From Sphingomonadales bacterium (GTDB lineage Bacteria; Pseudomonadota; Alphaproteobacteria; Sphingomonadales; Sphingomonadaceae), in the NCBI GenBank assembly GCA_016707885.1, contig JADJGU010000009.1, positions 1 to 27,065 of the forward strand: 27,065 nt of DNA, in the 5' to 3' direction. Below the pieces are notes generated by a model that made no database searches, had not been told where the DNA came from, and was given only the letters and a program-made list of their open reading frames with translations. Below, piece by piece: positions 19,673 through 26,757 of the stretch (positions are counted from its first letter, which is position 1; each line of letters begins with the position of its first letter). Both the position numbers and the translations under genes were made by a program.

Positions 19673-20120
19673 ATGCTCCGACTCGATCTTTGTCGGCTTT
19701 GTCAGCCTGATGGTTGTTCGCCCAGTCGCCGCCCAGAGCAAAAATATCGCCGATCCTTTCTAAGCGCGCCGATGCCAGCTTTTCGCGCTTTGCAATGAAC
19801 GTCCCCACCAAAGCTCAATCCATCGGTCGCCCGACCAATAGCGGCGAATGCGACGATGACATGATTCTTTGCACCTGGGAGGATCCTGACGGGGTTGGGC
19901 ATGTGCTGGTGGGCAACAAGATCGCGATCAAGAGTATTTCTGCGAAGCGGGCAGGCGGGACATCGCTGACCGCCCTCAACATTGGACTGACGAAGCCGGA
20001 GAAGGTGAGGGTATCGCTTCTTGTGGCGGGGCATTCGACAGTGGCGGCTGGATCAAATTGCTGTTCGATACGAACAACCAATTGCTCGACGCGCGGATCG
20101 ACGCTTATCAGATAAATTAA
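19673..20120 (+). CDS. Small secreted hypothetical protein between aroA and cmk (frameshifted)
   Basis: Reconstructed across frames: ATG 19673, a hydrophobic signal sequence (FVGFVSLMVVRPVAAQ, probable cleavage after AAQ), then SKNIADPF, RADASFSRFAMNVPTKAQSI, GECDDDMILCTWEDPDGVGH, ISAKRAGGTSLTALNIGL and FDSGGWIKLLFDTNNQLLDA, ending in TAA at 20118-20120. Indels lie near 19680, 19760 and 20030. Corrected, this gives a periplasmic protein of about 150 residues with two Cys residues flanking an acidic patch. I do not recognise the family. It lies in the same direction as aroA and cmk, 34 bp before the cmk start, and may be co-transcribed with them. Confidence 0.6.
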
Positions 20121-20153
20121 TGGCCGATTTCTATCAGCGGCGTTAGCGCCGCG

Positions 20154-20786
20154 ATGATTATCGTAGTCGATGGCCCGACAGCATCGGGCAAGGGCACATT
20201 TCCAAGGCGCTAGCCAAGCATTATGGCCTGCCCTGGCTCGATACGGGTTTGCTCTATCGCGCGGTTGGACGACAGGTCGCGCTGAATGGTGCCAATGCAG
20301 ACAACTTCTGTCGAGGCCGTGGCGGCTTGCGCTTTCCTGACAGTCTTCTCCGACGACCCAGTGCTGCGCGACGAAGCGACCGGCGGTCTTGCCAGCCGCG
20401 TATCGGTTCATCCGGAGGTGCGCGCAGCACTCAACAAACGTCAGGTTGATTTTGCCAATCAGCCTGGCGGGGCGGTACTTGACGGGCGTGATATCGGTAC
20501 CGTTATCGCACCCATGCCGATGTAAAACTGTTCGTGACCGCTTCCGCCGAAATTCGTGCCGAACGCCGATCTAAGGAAATGCAGGCCCGAGGTGCGACCG
20601 TCGATTACGAAACCATCTCTTGCCGACATCCGCGCCCGCGACAAACGCGATACCGAGCGTGCTAGTGCCCCGCTGAAACCCGCGGAAGACGCGCACTTGC
20701 TTGATACCGGCAATTTGACTATAGGCGCGGCCGTTCAAAGGGCGATTGCGCTGGTGGACGCGAAGATAGAGAATCGACCCGATTAG
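20154..20786 (+). CDS. cmk: Cytidylate kinase (frameshifted)
   Basis: CMP/dCMP kinase phosphorylates CMP and dCMP with ATP in pyrimidine nucleotide synthesis. ATG 20154 gives MIIVVDGPTASGKG (P-loop GPTASGKG), followed by ISKALAKHYGLPWLDTGLLY and RAVGR, ASRVSVHPEVRAALNKRQVD, the LDGRDIGTVIAP motif, VKLFVTASAEIRAERRSKEM, DIRARDKRDTERASAPLKPA and LLDTGNLTIGAAVQRAIALV. Indels near 20195, 20300, 20520 and 20625 shift the frame. Joined length is about 210 residues, normal. The order aroA, cmk, rpsA is widely conserved in alphaproteobacteria, supporting the call. Confidence 0.92.
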
Positions 20787-21004
20787 AGGTCGGCAAATTA
20801 GCATTCTAATTCGGGCATGCGGCAAGACGTCTCCGGGCGTATCTTGCACCGCATTGCTCTGTTGTGTTGCCACTATCAATTCGCTGAAATCAAAGCAGAA
20901 ATCTGGAGAACGCCTTTGCAGCATGGGGCTTCAAGGGCAGTCTGGTCAAAGACCATCGGAACCAACCGATTGGCCGGATAAAGCGTAAGTAAGGAACTCT
21001 AACC

Positions 21005-22701
21005 ATGGCAACTTCGCCTAACCCTACCCGCAACGATTTTGAAGCGTTGCTCAACGAATCACTCGGTGGCGCCGAAGGCGGCTTTGAAGGCCGCGTTGTA
21101 AAGGGCACTGTCACCGCAATCGAAAACGACTTCGCGATGATCGACGTCGGCCTGAAGAGCGAAGGCCGTGTGGCCCTGCGCGAATTTTCGATGCCCGGCC
21201 AGAAAGCTGACCTTAATGTCGGCGACGAAGTCGAAGTCTATGTCGACCGCGTCGAAAACCTGAACGGTGAAGCCGTGCTGTCGCGCGACCGCGCGCGCCG
21301 CGAAGCCGCTTGGGACAAGCTCGAAGGCGAATTTGCCGCTGGCAACCGCGTCGATGGCGTAATATTTGGCCGCGTCAAGGGAGGCTTCACTGTCGACCTT
21401 GGCGGTGCCGTAGCATTCCTTCCCGGTTCGCAAGTTGACGTTCGCCCGGTACGCGACGTTGGTCCGCTGATGGATATCGCACAACCGTTCCAAATCCTGA
21501 AGATGGACCGTCGCCGCGGCAACATTGTTGTTTCACGTCGCGCCATCCTTGAAGAAACGCGTGCTGAACAGCGTTCGGGCCTGATCTTGAACTCTCTGAA
21601 GGCCAGATCATCGAAGGCGTCGTCAAGAACATCACCGACTATGGTGCGTTCGTTGACCTGGGCGGCATCGATGGCCTGCTGCACGTCACCGACATCAGCT
21701 ACAAGCGCATCAACCACCCGTCGGAAATGATCAACATCGGCGACACCGTGAAGGTACAGATCGTCCGCATCAACCGCGACACCCAGCGCATAAGCCTTGG
21801 CATGAAGCAGCTGGAATCGGATCCCTGGGAGGGTGCCGTTGCGAAATATCCGGTCGGTGCGCGCCTGCATGGCGCCGTCACCAACATCACCGAATATGGT
21901 GCATTCATCGAACTCGAACCCGGCATCGAAGGCCTAGTCCATGTTTCGGAAATGTCCTAATGGAAGAAGAACGTCCATCCCGGCAAGATCGTTTCGACCA
22001 GCCAGAAGTCGATGTTATCGTTCTTGACGTCGACCTCGAAAAGCGCCGCATCAGCCTTGGCCTCAAGCAGGCCCAGTCCAACCCTGGGAAGCGTTTGCAG
22101 AAAGCACCCGGTTGGTTCGACCGTCGAAGGCGAAGTCAAGAATGCACCGGAATTGGCCTGTTCATCGGCCTCGATGGCGACGTCGACGGTATGGTCCACA
22201 TGTCGGATATCGCATGGGGCATTTCCGGGCGAAGATGCGCTGCACCTCCACCGCAAGGGTGAAATGGTCAAGGCGATCGTCCTCGACGTCGACCATGAGA
22301 AGGAACGCATCAGTCTTGGTATCAAGCAGCTTGAAAAGGGTGCCCCGACCGCAGGTGGTGCCGTTTCGTCGAGCGGCCTGAAAAAGGGTGCAACTGTCAC
22401 CGTCACCGTTCTTGAAGTCCGCGATGGCGGCCTTGAAGTCCAGGCCGGCGAAGATGGCGCAACTGGCTTCATCAAGCGCGCCGACCTTGGCCGTGACCGT
22501 GACGAACAACGTCCTGACCGCTTCCAGGTTGGTCAGAAGTTCGACGCCATGATCACCGGTTTCGACCGTTCGAAGAAGCCGAATTTCTCGATCAAAGCGC
22601 TGCAACTTGCCGAAGAAAAGCAGGCCGTCGAACAATATGGTTCGACCGGGCGCTCGCTCGGCGACATTCTTGGCGAAGCCTTGAAGGGTGCCAAGAAGTA
22701 A
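21005..22701 (+). CDS. rpsA: 30S ribosomal protein S1 (frameshifted, one in-frame stop)
   Basis: S1 binds mRNA and helps the 30S subunit start translation. The ATG at 21005 follows a GGAA stretch 8-11 nt upstream. Repeated S1 (OB-fold) domains are visible: GRVVKGTVTAIENDFAMIDV, VDGVIFGRVKGGFTVDLGGA, EGVVKNITDYGAFVDLGGID, LHGAVTNITEYGAFIELEPG, GLFIGLDGDVDGMVHMSDIA and KKGATVTVTVLEVRDGGLEV. Each carries the ISLG(L/M)KQ-type ending. Frame changes occur near 21590, 22005, 22090, 22150 and 22230. At 21958-21960 a TAA stands where S1 proteins read EMSWTKKNVHPG; downstream WKKNVHPGKIVSTSQ continues in the same frame. Joined length of about 565 residues is normal. Since S1 is essential, I take these defects as sequence errors. 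Confidence 0.93.
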
Positions 22702-22719
22702 TCCTAACAAAGGTTGTAG

Positions 22720-22752
22720 AAAGGGGCTGTTCCGTTATGGAACGGCCCCTTT
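22720..22752 (+). terminator. Intrinsic terminator after rpsA
   Basis: AAAGGGGCTGTTCC and GGAACGGCCCCTTT pair over 14 bp (one G-U) around the loop GTTAT, starting 19 bp after the rpsA stop. The stem itself ends in TTT but only a short T-rich tail follows. This is the clearest terminator in the window and separates rpsA from ihfB. Confidence 0.85.
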
Positions 22753-22760
22753 GTGGCTGT

Positions 22761-22776
22761 TCGATTTACAAATCGA
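22761..22776. promoter_or_regulatory. Palindromic site upstream of ihfB
   Basis: TCGATTT-AC-AAATCGA, 7-bp arms around 2 nt, lies 102 bp before the ihfB start and just after the rpsA terminator. Its symmetry and intergenic position suggest a regulator site for ihfB; the binding protein is unknown. Confidence 0.4.
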
Positions 22777-22877
22777 CATAATGCCATTGTAAGCGTGAAG
22801 CTTTTCTGTCACCATCTGCGATGTCGAGGGGCAAAACCGAGTCCGTTTGGGGCCGGTCAACGGTGGAGGCATGGGCC

Positions 22878-23156
22878 ATGATCCGATCTGAACTGGTTAA
22901 AAAGCTGGAAGCCGAAAATCCCGGCATGACGGGCGAAGAGGTTGAACGGATCGTCGATCTGTTTTTCAACCAGATCATTCAGCGGCTCGCCGACGGCGGC
23001 CGTGTTGAAATTCGCGGTTTTGGGGCGTTTTCAACCCGCGAGCGTCAACCGCGCAAGGGGCGCAATCCGCGTACTGGTTCCGCAGTCGATGTTCCGGCAA
23101 AACGCGTTCCCTATTTCAAGCCGGGCAAGGAAATCCGCGAGCGCCTGAACAAATAG
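22878..23156 (+). CDS. ihfB: Integration host factor subunit beta
   Basis: IHF-beta forms a heterodimer with IHF-alpha that binds and sharply bends DNA in recombination, replication and transcription. The product is an intact 92-residue protein: MIRSELVKKLEAENPGM, IVDLFFNQIIQRLADGGRVE, the DNA-inserting beta-ribbon region IRGFGAFSTRERQPRKGRNP with the conserved RNPRTG, and VPAKRVPYFKPGKEIRERLN. ATG 22878 is chosen because of GGAGG at 22865-22869, 8 nt upstream, and because the family starts MIRSEL; in-frame starts further up add non-conserved sequence. It follows the rpsA terminator, so it probably has its own promoter. IHF is also a common cofactor of tyrosine integrases like the one just downstream. 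Confidence 0.96.
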   Translation: MIRSELVKKLEAENPGMTGEEVERIVDLFFNQIIQRLADGGRVEIRGFGAFSTRERQPRKGRNPRTGSAVDVPAKRVPYFKPGKEIRERLNK

Positions 23157-23233
23157 GCTTTCCCTTTTTCAAACAGCAAAAATTCAACAGAAGTCTGGCA
23201 TCGCGCGGCGGGCTGTGCCATGCGCATGTGCGT

Positions 23234-23319
23234 GCGGACGTGGCGAAACCGGTAGACGCAACAGACTTAAAATCTGTCGCCCTTTGGGCGTGCGGGTTCA
23301 AGTCCCGCCGTCCGCACCA
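23234..23319 (+). tRNA. tRNA-Leu (anticodon TAA); probable integration target
   Basis: A complete 86-nt class II tRNA with encoded CCA (23317-23319). The acceptor arms GCGGACG/CGTCCGC match, the anticodon stem ACAGA/TCTGT encloses CTTAAAA (anticodon TAA), a long variable arm CGCCCTTTGGGCG follows, and the T arm is GCGGGTTCAAGTCCCGC. An integrase gene ends 29 bp downstream, pointing at this tRNA, so the 3' half of the gene is the likely attachment site core (attL or attR). Confidence 0.97.
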
Positions 23320-23348
23320 AATTGTTATTGCCAGATAATTTCTCGAAA

Positions 23349-24555
23349 CTAAGCCGCTTGCCGGTCGGCTGGTTTTGGGGCCGTGTGTAGTTCCTGTGTA
23401 ATCGGTTCCGGTAAACCTATGTCGATGGCAGCAATTGCTTCATCGATGTGAGCGCCTGCAATGTGAACATATCGCATTAGGGCGCTTAGGGTTTTGTGGC
23501 CGCTGATCTTTTGGATTGTCGGCAAGTCGGCCTTGGCCTGCACCAGCCGCGTTATTGCAGTATGGCGCATAACGTGGGGTGTTACCTTGGCGGGGTCCAT
23601 GCCTGCCCGTTTCACTATACGCAGAAACTGCTTTGTCATGGCCTGACGGTGGGGGGTGGTGCTGTTGCTTTTGGTTGCCGGACATATCCAGCCCTCCGCG
23701 TCCTCGCGTTGGTCGCGTTCCTTTTTCAGCATATCGGCAAGGCTTGGCGTGATAGGCTGGATGCGCTGTCCTGCCTTGCCTCTGGCACATAGAAGCGGCG
23801 ATCTGCAAAATCGATCTGGTCAAAGCGTATCCGCAAAATCTCGCTGTGCCTCATGGCAGCGTTCAACCGATTGCAACGAATAGCCAGCCCTGCGGGTCTT
23901 GGTCGGTTATCGCAGCGCGCAAGGTCCTGCTGCTGCTCTGGTGACAGGATGGTGATTTGCTTTTGTGCCTCGGCGCTCTTTTCAATCGTGGGGGCAATCC
24001 TCGCTTCAACCATTTCCATTTCAGCGCGGCGGAACAGATGGGACAGGGTGCTTAATTCGCGGTTGACAGTGGAAGAGGGCTGGTCCATCCGCAACGCGCT
24101 TCTTCGCACAACCCTTCACTGCAAAGTCTGTCAGCTTGTCCAGCCGGTGCGCTCCGGAGGGCTGGGTACAAGATGCTGATTAAGGTGGCGCTTGTTCGCT
24201 ATGTCGGCAAAGCCTTTGTCCTGTGGCCCTGTGGTGGCTTCAAGCGTGGTAAGATATTCGGTGGCGGCTTCGCTAAAGGTTCGGTGCGTTTTGCGTTTGG
24301 GGGCAAGGTCCAGCCGATCTTCCCGCGCTCTGGTCCTAAGTGCCTCAATGGCATCCTCTGCCTGTTTTCGTGTTACGCCTTCGCTTTCCTTCCGATAACG
24401 CGGTGGATGCGCTGGCCGTCTGCCATAATGTTGATTGAATAACGGACGTCGCCTGCACTGGTGCGCTCGGCAACAATGCCATGCTCTGCAATGCGCTTGC
24501 CTATTTCAAGGTTGCGGATTGCGGGGCGGGTTAGCTTGGCGAAGGTTTTTGCCAT
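23349..24555 (-). CDS. Tyrosine site-specific integrase (frameshifted)
   Basis: A phage-type tyrosine recombinase of about 400 residues. ATG 24555 is preceded by GGAAGGGAG about 9 nt upstream. The N-terminal arm-binding part reads MAKTFAKLTRPAIRNLEIGK and YSINIMADGQRIHRVIGRKA, the core-binding (SAM-like) part FSEAATEYLTTLEATTGPQD and STVNRELSTLSHLFRRAEME. The catalytic domain shows the first Arg in MRHSEILRIRF, the H-x-x-R box in HVMRHTAITRLVQAKADLPT, and GHKTLSALMRYVH with the last His and the nucleophilic Tyr. All catalytic residues survive, but the frame changes near 24375, 24110 and 23730-23800. It ends in TAG (23349-23351) just past tRNA-Leu, the usual orientation for tRNA-targeting elements. 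Confidence 0.9.
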
Positions 24556-24606
24556 TAGTCTTTACTCCCTTCCTTCTCTTCCTCGCCAAATTGAGAGGGC
24601 AGCAAC

Positions 24607-24825
24607 TCATAAAAAGCTCTCCTGAACATTTGGATTGAAGTTTTGAGTTGCCAGCAACTCCCAGCAAGGCATTGGGCGGAGTAACGAGCCTTCGCGCCCT
24701 TCCTGCTCGGCCTCAATCAATGGGCGCATAGCCTCGGCCTCTTCGGCCTCCAGCTGATTAACTGCCGCGTCCAATTTCAGGACTGAGCTAAACAAATCCC
24801 TGACATTCTTCTTTCGCCTTGCCAT
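24607..24825 (-). CDS. Small hypothetical protein of the integrated element
   Basis: An intact protein of 72 residues from ATG 24825 (MARRKKNVRDLFSSVLKLDA), or 76 from ATG 24837. It is Lys/Arg-rich at the N-terminus, then strongly acidic (LEAEEAEAMRPLIEAEQEGR), which suggests a helical or coiled-coil protein. I do not recognise it. The start lies inside the 3' end of the next upstream gene on the same strand (stop at 24788), so the pair is probably translationally coupled. No clear Shine-Dalgarno is visible, consistent with coupling. Length and placement fit an accessory gene of the island. Confidence 0.55.
   Translation of the reverse strand: MARRKKNVRDLFSSVLKLDAAVNQLEAEEAEAMRPLIEAEQEGREGSLLRPMPCWELLATQNFNPNVQESFL
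24645..24660 (-). repeat. Small hairpin near the 3' end of the hypothetical gene
   Basis: GAGTTGC and GCAACTC are perfect 7-bp arms with a 2-nt spacer. A further copy of CAGCAACTC occurs at 24600-24608, overlapping the stop codon. The role is unknown. Confidence 0.3.
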
Positions 24826-25387
24826 CGGGCATTGCATTTATTGCGGCCTGTTCCCAAAGCCTTGACGATTGCGGCTCTGGCTGACTCCGACCAAATATGC
24901 CGCGTCGGTGTTTATAGCCAAGCAAAGGCGCAGGCTTTGGGTCAACTCGAATAGACACGCCAAGATTTGCCAGCAACGCAACGGCAGTTAAGCGCAATCG
25001 CTCATGCTCATTGAGCCTGTCTCGGACTTCCTGCACCACCTCGTCGTCCTTGACCTTCTCGGGCTTGTCGTCCTCAATGACGCGCGCGAGCATTTCACTG
25101 ACTGCGGCCCAAGCCTTCAGATTTTTATGCCATTTGCCGTGCGCCTGTTCCTCAAGTTCTGCAATTCGGTCGGCTATTCTATCGAGCAAAGCATTGGTCT
25201 CTTTGCGGCACGATAGGTACTTTGCCAAAATGCTTTCAGCCTCGCTCGCAAGCGGTCGCCCCGAATCGGTGTCCAATGTTTGTAGCCTCTCCCTATCCGC
25301 AACAAGCAACCGGACATTGACCTGAATCCGACGCTCTTCCGCGCTTTTTGGGGGTCTTCCCCTGACAGGCCCTTTATCGCTACTCAT
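24788..25387 (-). CDS. Putative ribbon-helix-helix DNA-binding protein with coiled coil
   Basis: An intact protein of 199 residues from ATG 25387 (205 from ATG 25405). The N-terminus MSSDKGPVRGRPPKSAEERR has an AT-hook-like RGRPPK. It is followed by IQVNVRLLVADRERLQTLDT and GRPLASEAESILAKYL, which resembles a ribbon-helix-helix fold (a beta-strand, then two helices). The middle (ETNALLDRIADRIAELEEQA and on) is heptad-like, probably a coiled coil. The C-terminal 60 residues are basic and Pro-rich. It is divergent from the AlpA-like gene, so it may regulate that region. The fold is a guess from pattern only; a MobC-like or partition role is equally possible. Confidence 0.55.
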   Translation of the reverse strand: MSSDKGPVRGRPPKSAEERRIQVNVRLLVADRERLQTLDTDSGRPLASEAESILAKYLSCRKETNALLDRIADRIAELEEQAHGKWHKNLKAWAAVSEMLARVIEDDKPEKVKDDEVVQEVRDRLNEHERLRLTAVALLANLGVSIRVDPKPAPLLGYKHRRGIFGRSQPEPQSSRLWEQAAINAMPDGKAKEECQGFV

Positions 25388-25404
25388 AATTATGCGTCCA
25401 AACA

Positions 25405-25433
25405 TTGCCTAAAATACGAACATCTGCTATATG
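25405..25433 (+). promoter_or_regulatory. Candidate promoter of the AlpA-like gene
   Basis: TTGCCT (25405-25410) and TATATG (25428-25433) are separated by 17 bp, near the housekeeping sigma-factor pattern, and lie 36 bp before the start at 25469. The site is in the divergent region shared with the ribbon-helix-helix-like gene. Confidence 0.45.
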
Positions 25434-25468
25434 TATCGCATTGTTGAGACGAAAAGGGAATAGTTGCG

Positions 25469-25704
25469 ATGCTTGCTGACAATGTTGAAATGCTGAAGGT
25501 GCGGGTCTTCCCCGACAACAGGGTGGACAGGGTAAATGCCGCGATTGCCTTGGGGCGATCTGCGAAAACGCTCGCAAGCTGGAAGTGCAAGGGCATTGGT
25601 CCGCGTCCGGTCAATGTCGGCGGGCGTGTTTTCATGATTGGGATGAAGTGCGGGCAATGGCGCGGGGTGAGAAGCCTTTAGTGCCTGCGGTTGCTCTTGC
25701 CTGA
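25469..25704 (+). CDS. AlpA/excisionase-like regulator (one frameshift)
   Basis: A small DNA-binding protein of about 78 residues. From ATG 25469: MLADNVEMLKVRVFPDNRVD, then AAIALGRSAKTLASWKCKGI, GPRPVNVGGRV and, after one indel near 25632, HDWDEVRAMARGEKPLVPAV and a TGA at 25702-25704. The pattern of a helix-turn-helix (LGRSAKTLASWKCKGIGPRP) followed by a GGRVFYDWDEV wing is that of MerR-like excisionase/AlpA proteins, which in integrated elements control integrase expression and excision. Without the indel correction the product ends at 25681 with an altered tail lacking the DWDEV motif. It is the first plus-strand gene of the island, and a hairpin follows it. Confidence 0.7.
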
Positions 25705-25711
25705 AAGCAAA

Positions 25712-25746
25712 AGCCAGACATTCCATACGGGGCGGAATATCTGGCT
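25712..25746. terminator. Strong hairpin after the AlpA-like gene
   Basis: AGCCAGACATTCC (25712-25724) and GGAATATCTGGCT (25734-25746) form a 13-bp stem with a 9-nt loop. Read on the plus strand there is one C-A mismatch. On the minus strand that pair becomes U-G and the stem is followed by a T-rich tail (TTTTGCTTT), so it terminates better in that direction. It may separate the AlpA-like gene from the small genes downstream. Confidence 0.55.
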
Positions 25747-25846
25747 TCAATCGCGTAAGCGGCCTTGGTCTGGCCTTGCGAGTATAACCATAAGCACCGG
25801 TTTACGCAGGTCTTGCGCCGCTTCCGCAAAGTTAGGGAAGCGATGA

Positions 25847-26023
25847 ATGAGACAAACACTTACAGTTCGAGATCGGGGCATTGAGGCCCTACTTGCTGGC
25901 TTGCCAATAGAGCCTAGCGAGCGCGACAACGCGCGGCGGTGTGCCGTGGGGTTGTCCAATTCACTGGCGCGATGGGACATGGAGCGCCGCAAGCGCCGTG
26001 CCAACGGTGATCGCAATGGGTAG
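25847..26023 (+). CDS. Small hypothetical protein, 58 residues
   Basis: ATG 25847 to TAG 26021-26023 encodes MRQTLTVRDRGIEALLAGLP, then EPSERDNARRCAVGLSNSLA and a very basic C-terminus (WDMERRKRRANGDRNG). The family is not recognised. Its 3' end overlaps the start of the next gene (ATG 26016) by 8 bp, and that gene in turn overlaps the following one, which supports translation of this frame. The basic tail would suit nucleic-acid contact, but that is inference. Confidence 0.5.
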   Translation: MRQTLTVRDRGIEALLAGLPIEPSERDNARRCAVGLSNSLARWDMERRKRRANGDRNG

Positions 26024-26201
26024 CCATACCGTCACAATCAAACAAGAGCGGGGCTTTGTCCGGCTTTTGGTCGAACCTACTCCGCCTGACGGAGTGGGGT
26101 TACCTTCAACCTATTCGAGCCTGCCTCTGGCTCAAGAGGCTGCGGAACGTCTGCACCGCGAACGTGGGTGGAAGCTCAAGGGGAATAGTCATGCCAGATG
26201 A
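26016..26201 (+). CDS. Small hypothetical protein, 61 residues
   Basis: ATG 26016 (MGSHTVTIKQERGFVRLLVE) to TGA 26199-26201. The sequence PTPPDGVGLPSTYSSLPLAQ and EAAERLHRERGWKLKG suggests a short beta-strand domain and a C-terminal amphipathic helix. No family is recognised. It overlaps the previous gene by 8 bp and the next ATG (26191) by 11 bp, so all three appear coupled. Element genes of this size are often poorly conserved. Confidence 0.5.
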   Translation: MGSHTVTIKQERGFVRLLVEPTPPDGVGLPSTYSSLPLAQEAAERLHRERGWKLKGNSHAR

Positions 26202-26409
26202 GATTGCATCGCCGCCTGATGCGGCATTTGAGTTGCTTCGCCTTCATAGGTCCGGCGCGTTCGTTCTGACGCGAAAGGCGGGACAGTTCTGCGGCCAGAT
26301 CGTCGCAGCTGGCGATTCAACCTTAAGCGAAGCGCAAGCAAAATGGCTGGCGCAACTGATGGACCGTGCCGGTCTTCCCGAATTTGCGAATGGGGGCATT
26401 AATGACTGA
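26191..26409 (+). CDS. Small hypothetical protein, 72 residues
   Basis: ATG 26191 (MPDEIASPPDAAFELLRLHR) to the stop at 26407-26409. It continues FVLTRKAGQFCGQIVAAGDS and LSEAQAKWLAQLMDRAGLPE. The SEAQAKWLAQLMDRAGLP part is a predicted helix; the pattern of ending in an L..L..rAGLP helix recalls small proteins of phage and island replication modules, but I cannot name one. It overlaps the upstream gene by 11 bp and the next gene (ATG 26402) by 8 bp. Confidence 0.55.
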   Translation: MPDEIASPPDAAFELLRLHRSGAFVLTRKAGQFCGQIVAAGDSTLSEAQAKWLAQLMDRAGLPEFANGGIND

Positions 26410-26757
26410 CAATCTAGACGATTATCCAAAGGGTCCCGGCTATCGCCGCAACTGCGAAGCCAGCCGCGATGGGGCAAAGGCTGCTGCGCCTGCCAAGCAA
26501 ACGCAAGAGGCTGTGCTGCTTAGTCTTGCAACAAAGGCAGGGAACAAGGGTGTCACCTATCAGGAGGCTTCGGACGCGGTAGGCGATGCAATCCGCCCTG
26601 ATGTGGTTCGCGCCAGGCTTTCCAGCTTGATGAAAGCCGGAAAGCTGGTGAAACTGAACGCGCGACGCATGGGCGGCTATCGGGTGAATATCTCGCCCTA
26701 TGTCCCGCCACAGTTCGCGCCGAAGCTGATAGCCCGCAAGGCGATCTGCTCACCTGA
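26402..26757 (+). CDS. Winged helix-turn-helix protein of the element
   Basis: ATG 26402 begins MTDNLDDYPKGPGYRRNCEA. The central part AVLLSLATKAGNKGVTYQEA, SDAVGDAIRPDVVRARLSSL and MKAGKLVKLNARRMGGYRVN has the helix-helix-helix-wing pattern of a winged helix DNA-binding domain. As written the frame stays open to 26821, but it would then overlap the next gene by 65 bp. In the adjacent frame from about 26700 the sequence reads RAEADSPQGDLLT and stops at 26755-26757 in a TGATG overlap with the primase start. I therefore suspect one indel near 26700-26715 and give the shorter end. Its place just ahead of a primase suggests a replication or control role. Confidence 0.6.

Noticed and set aside
20787..21004. 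Riboswitch or S1 autoregulatory leader ahead of rpsA
   Set aside because: The 218-bp gap contains only weak, imperfect repeats (for example around 20823-20845), not enough to call a structured leader by eye.
21005..22701. rpsA as a pseudogene or as programmed frameshifting
   Set aside because: There are too many frame changes of both signs, without slippery sites, and the same defect rate in unrelated genes; sequence error explains it better.
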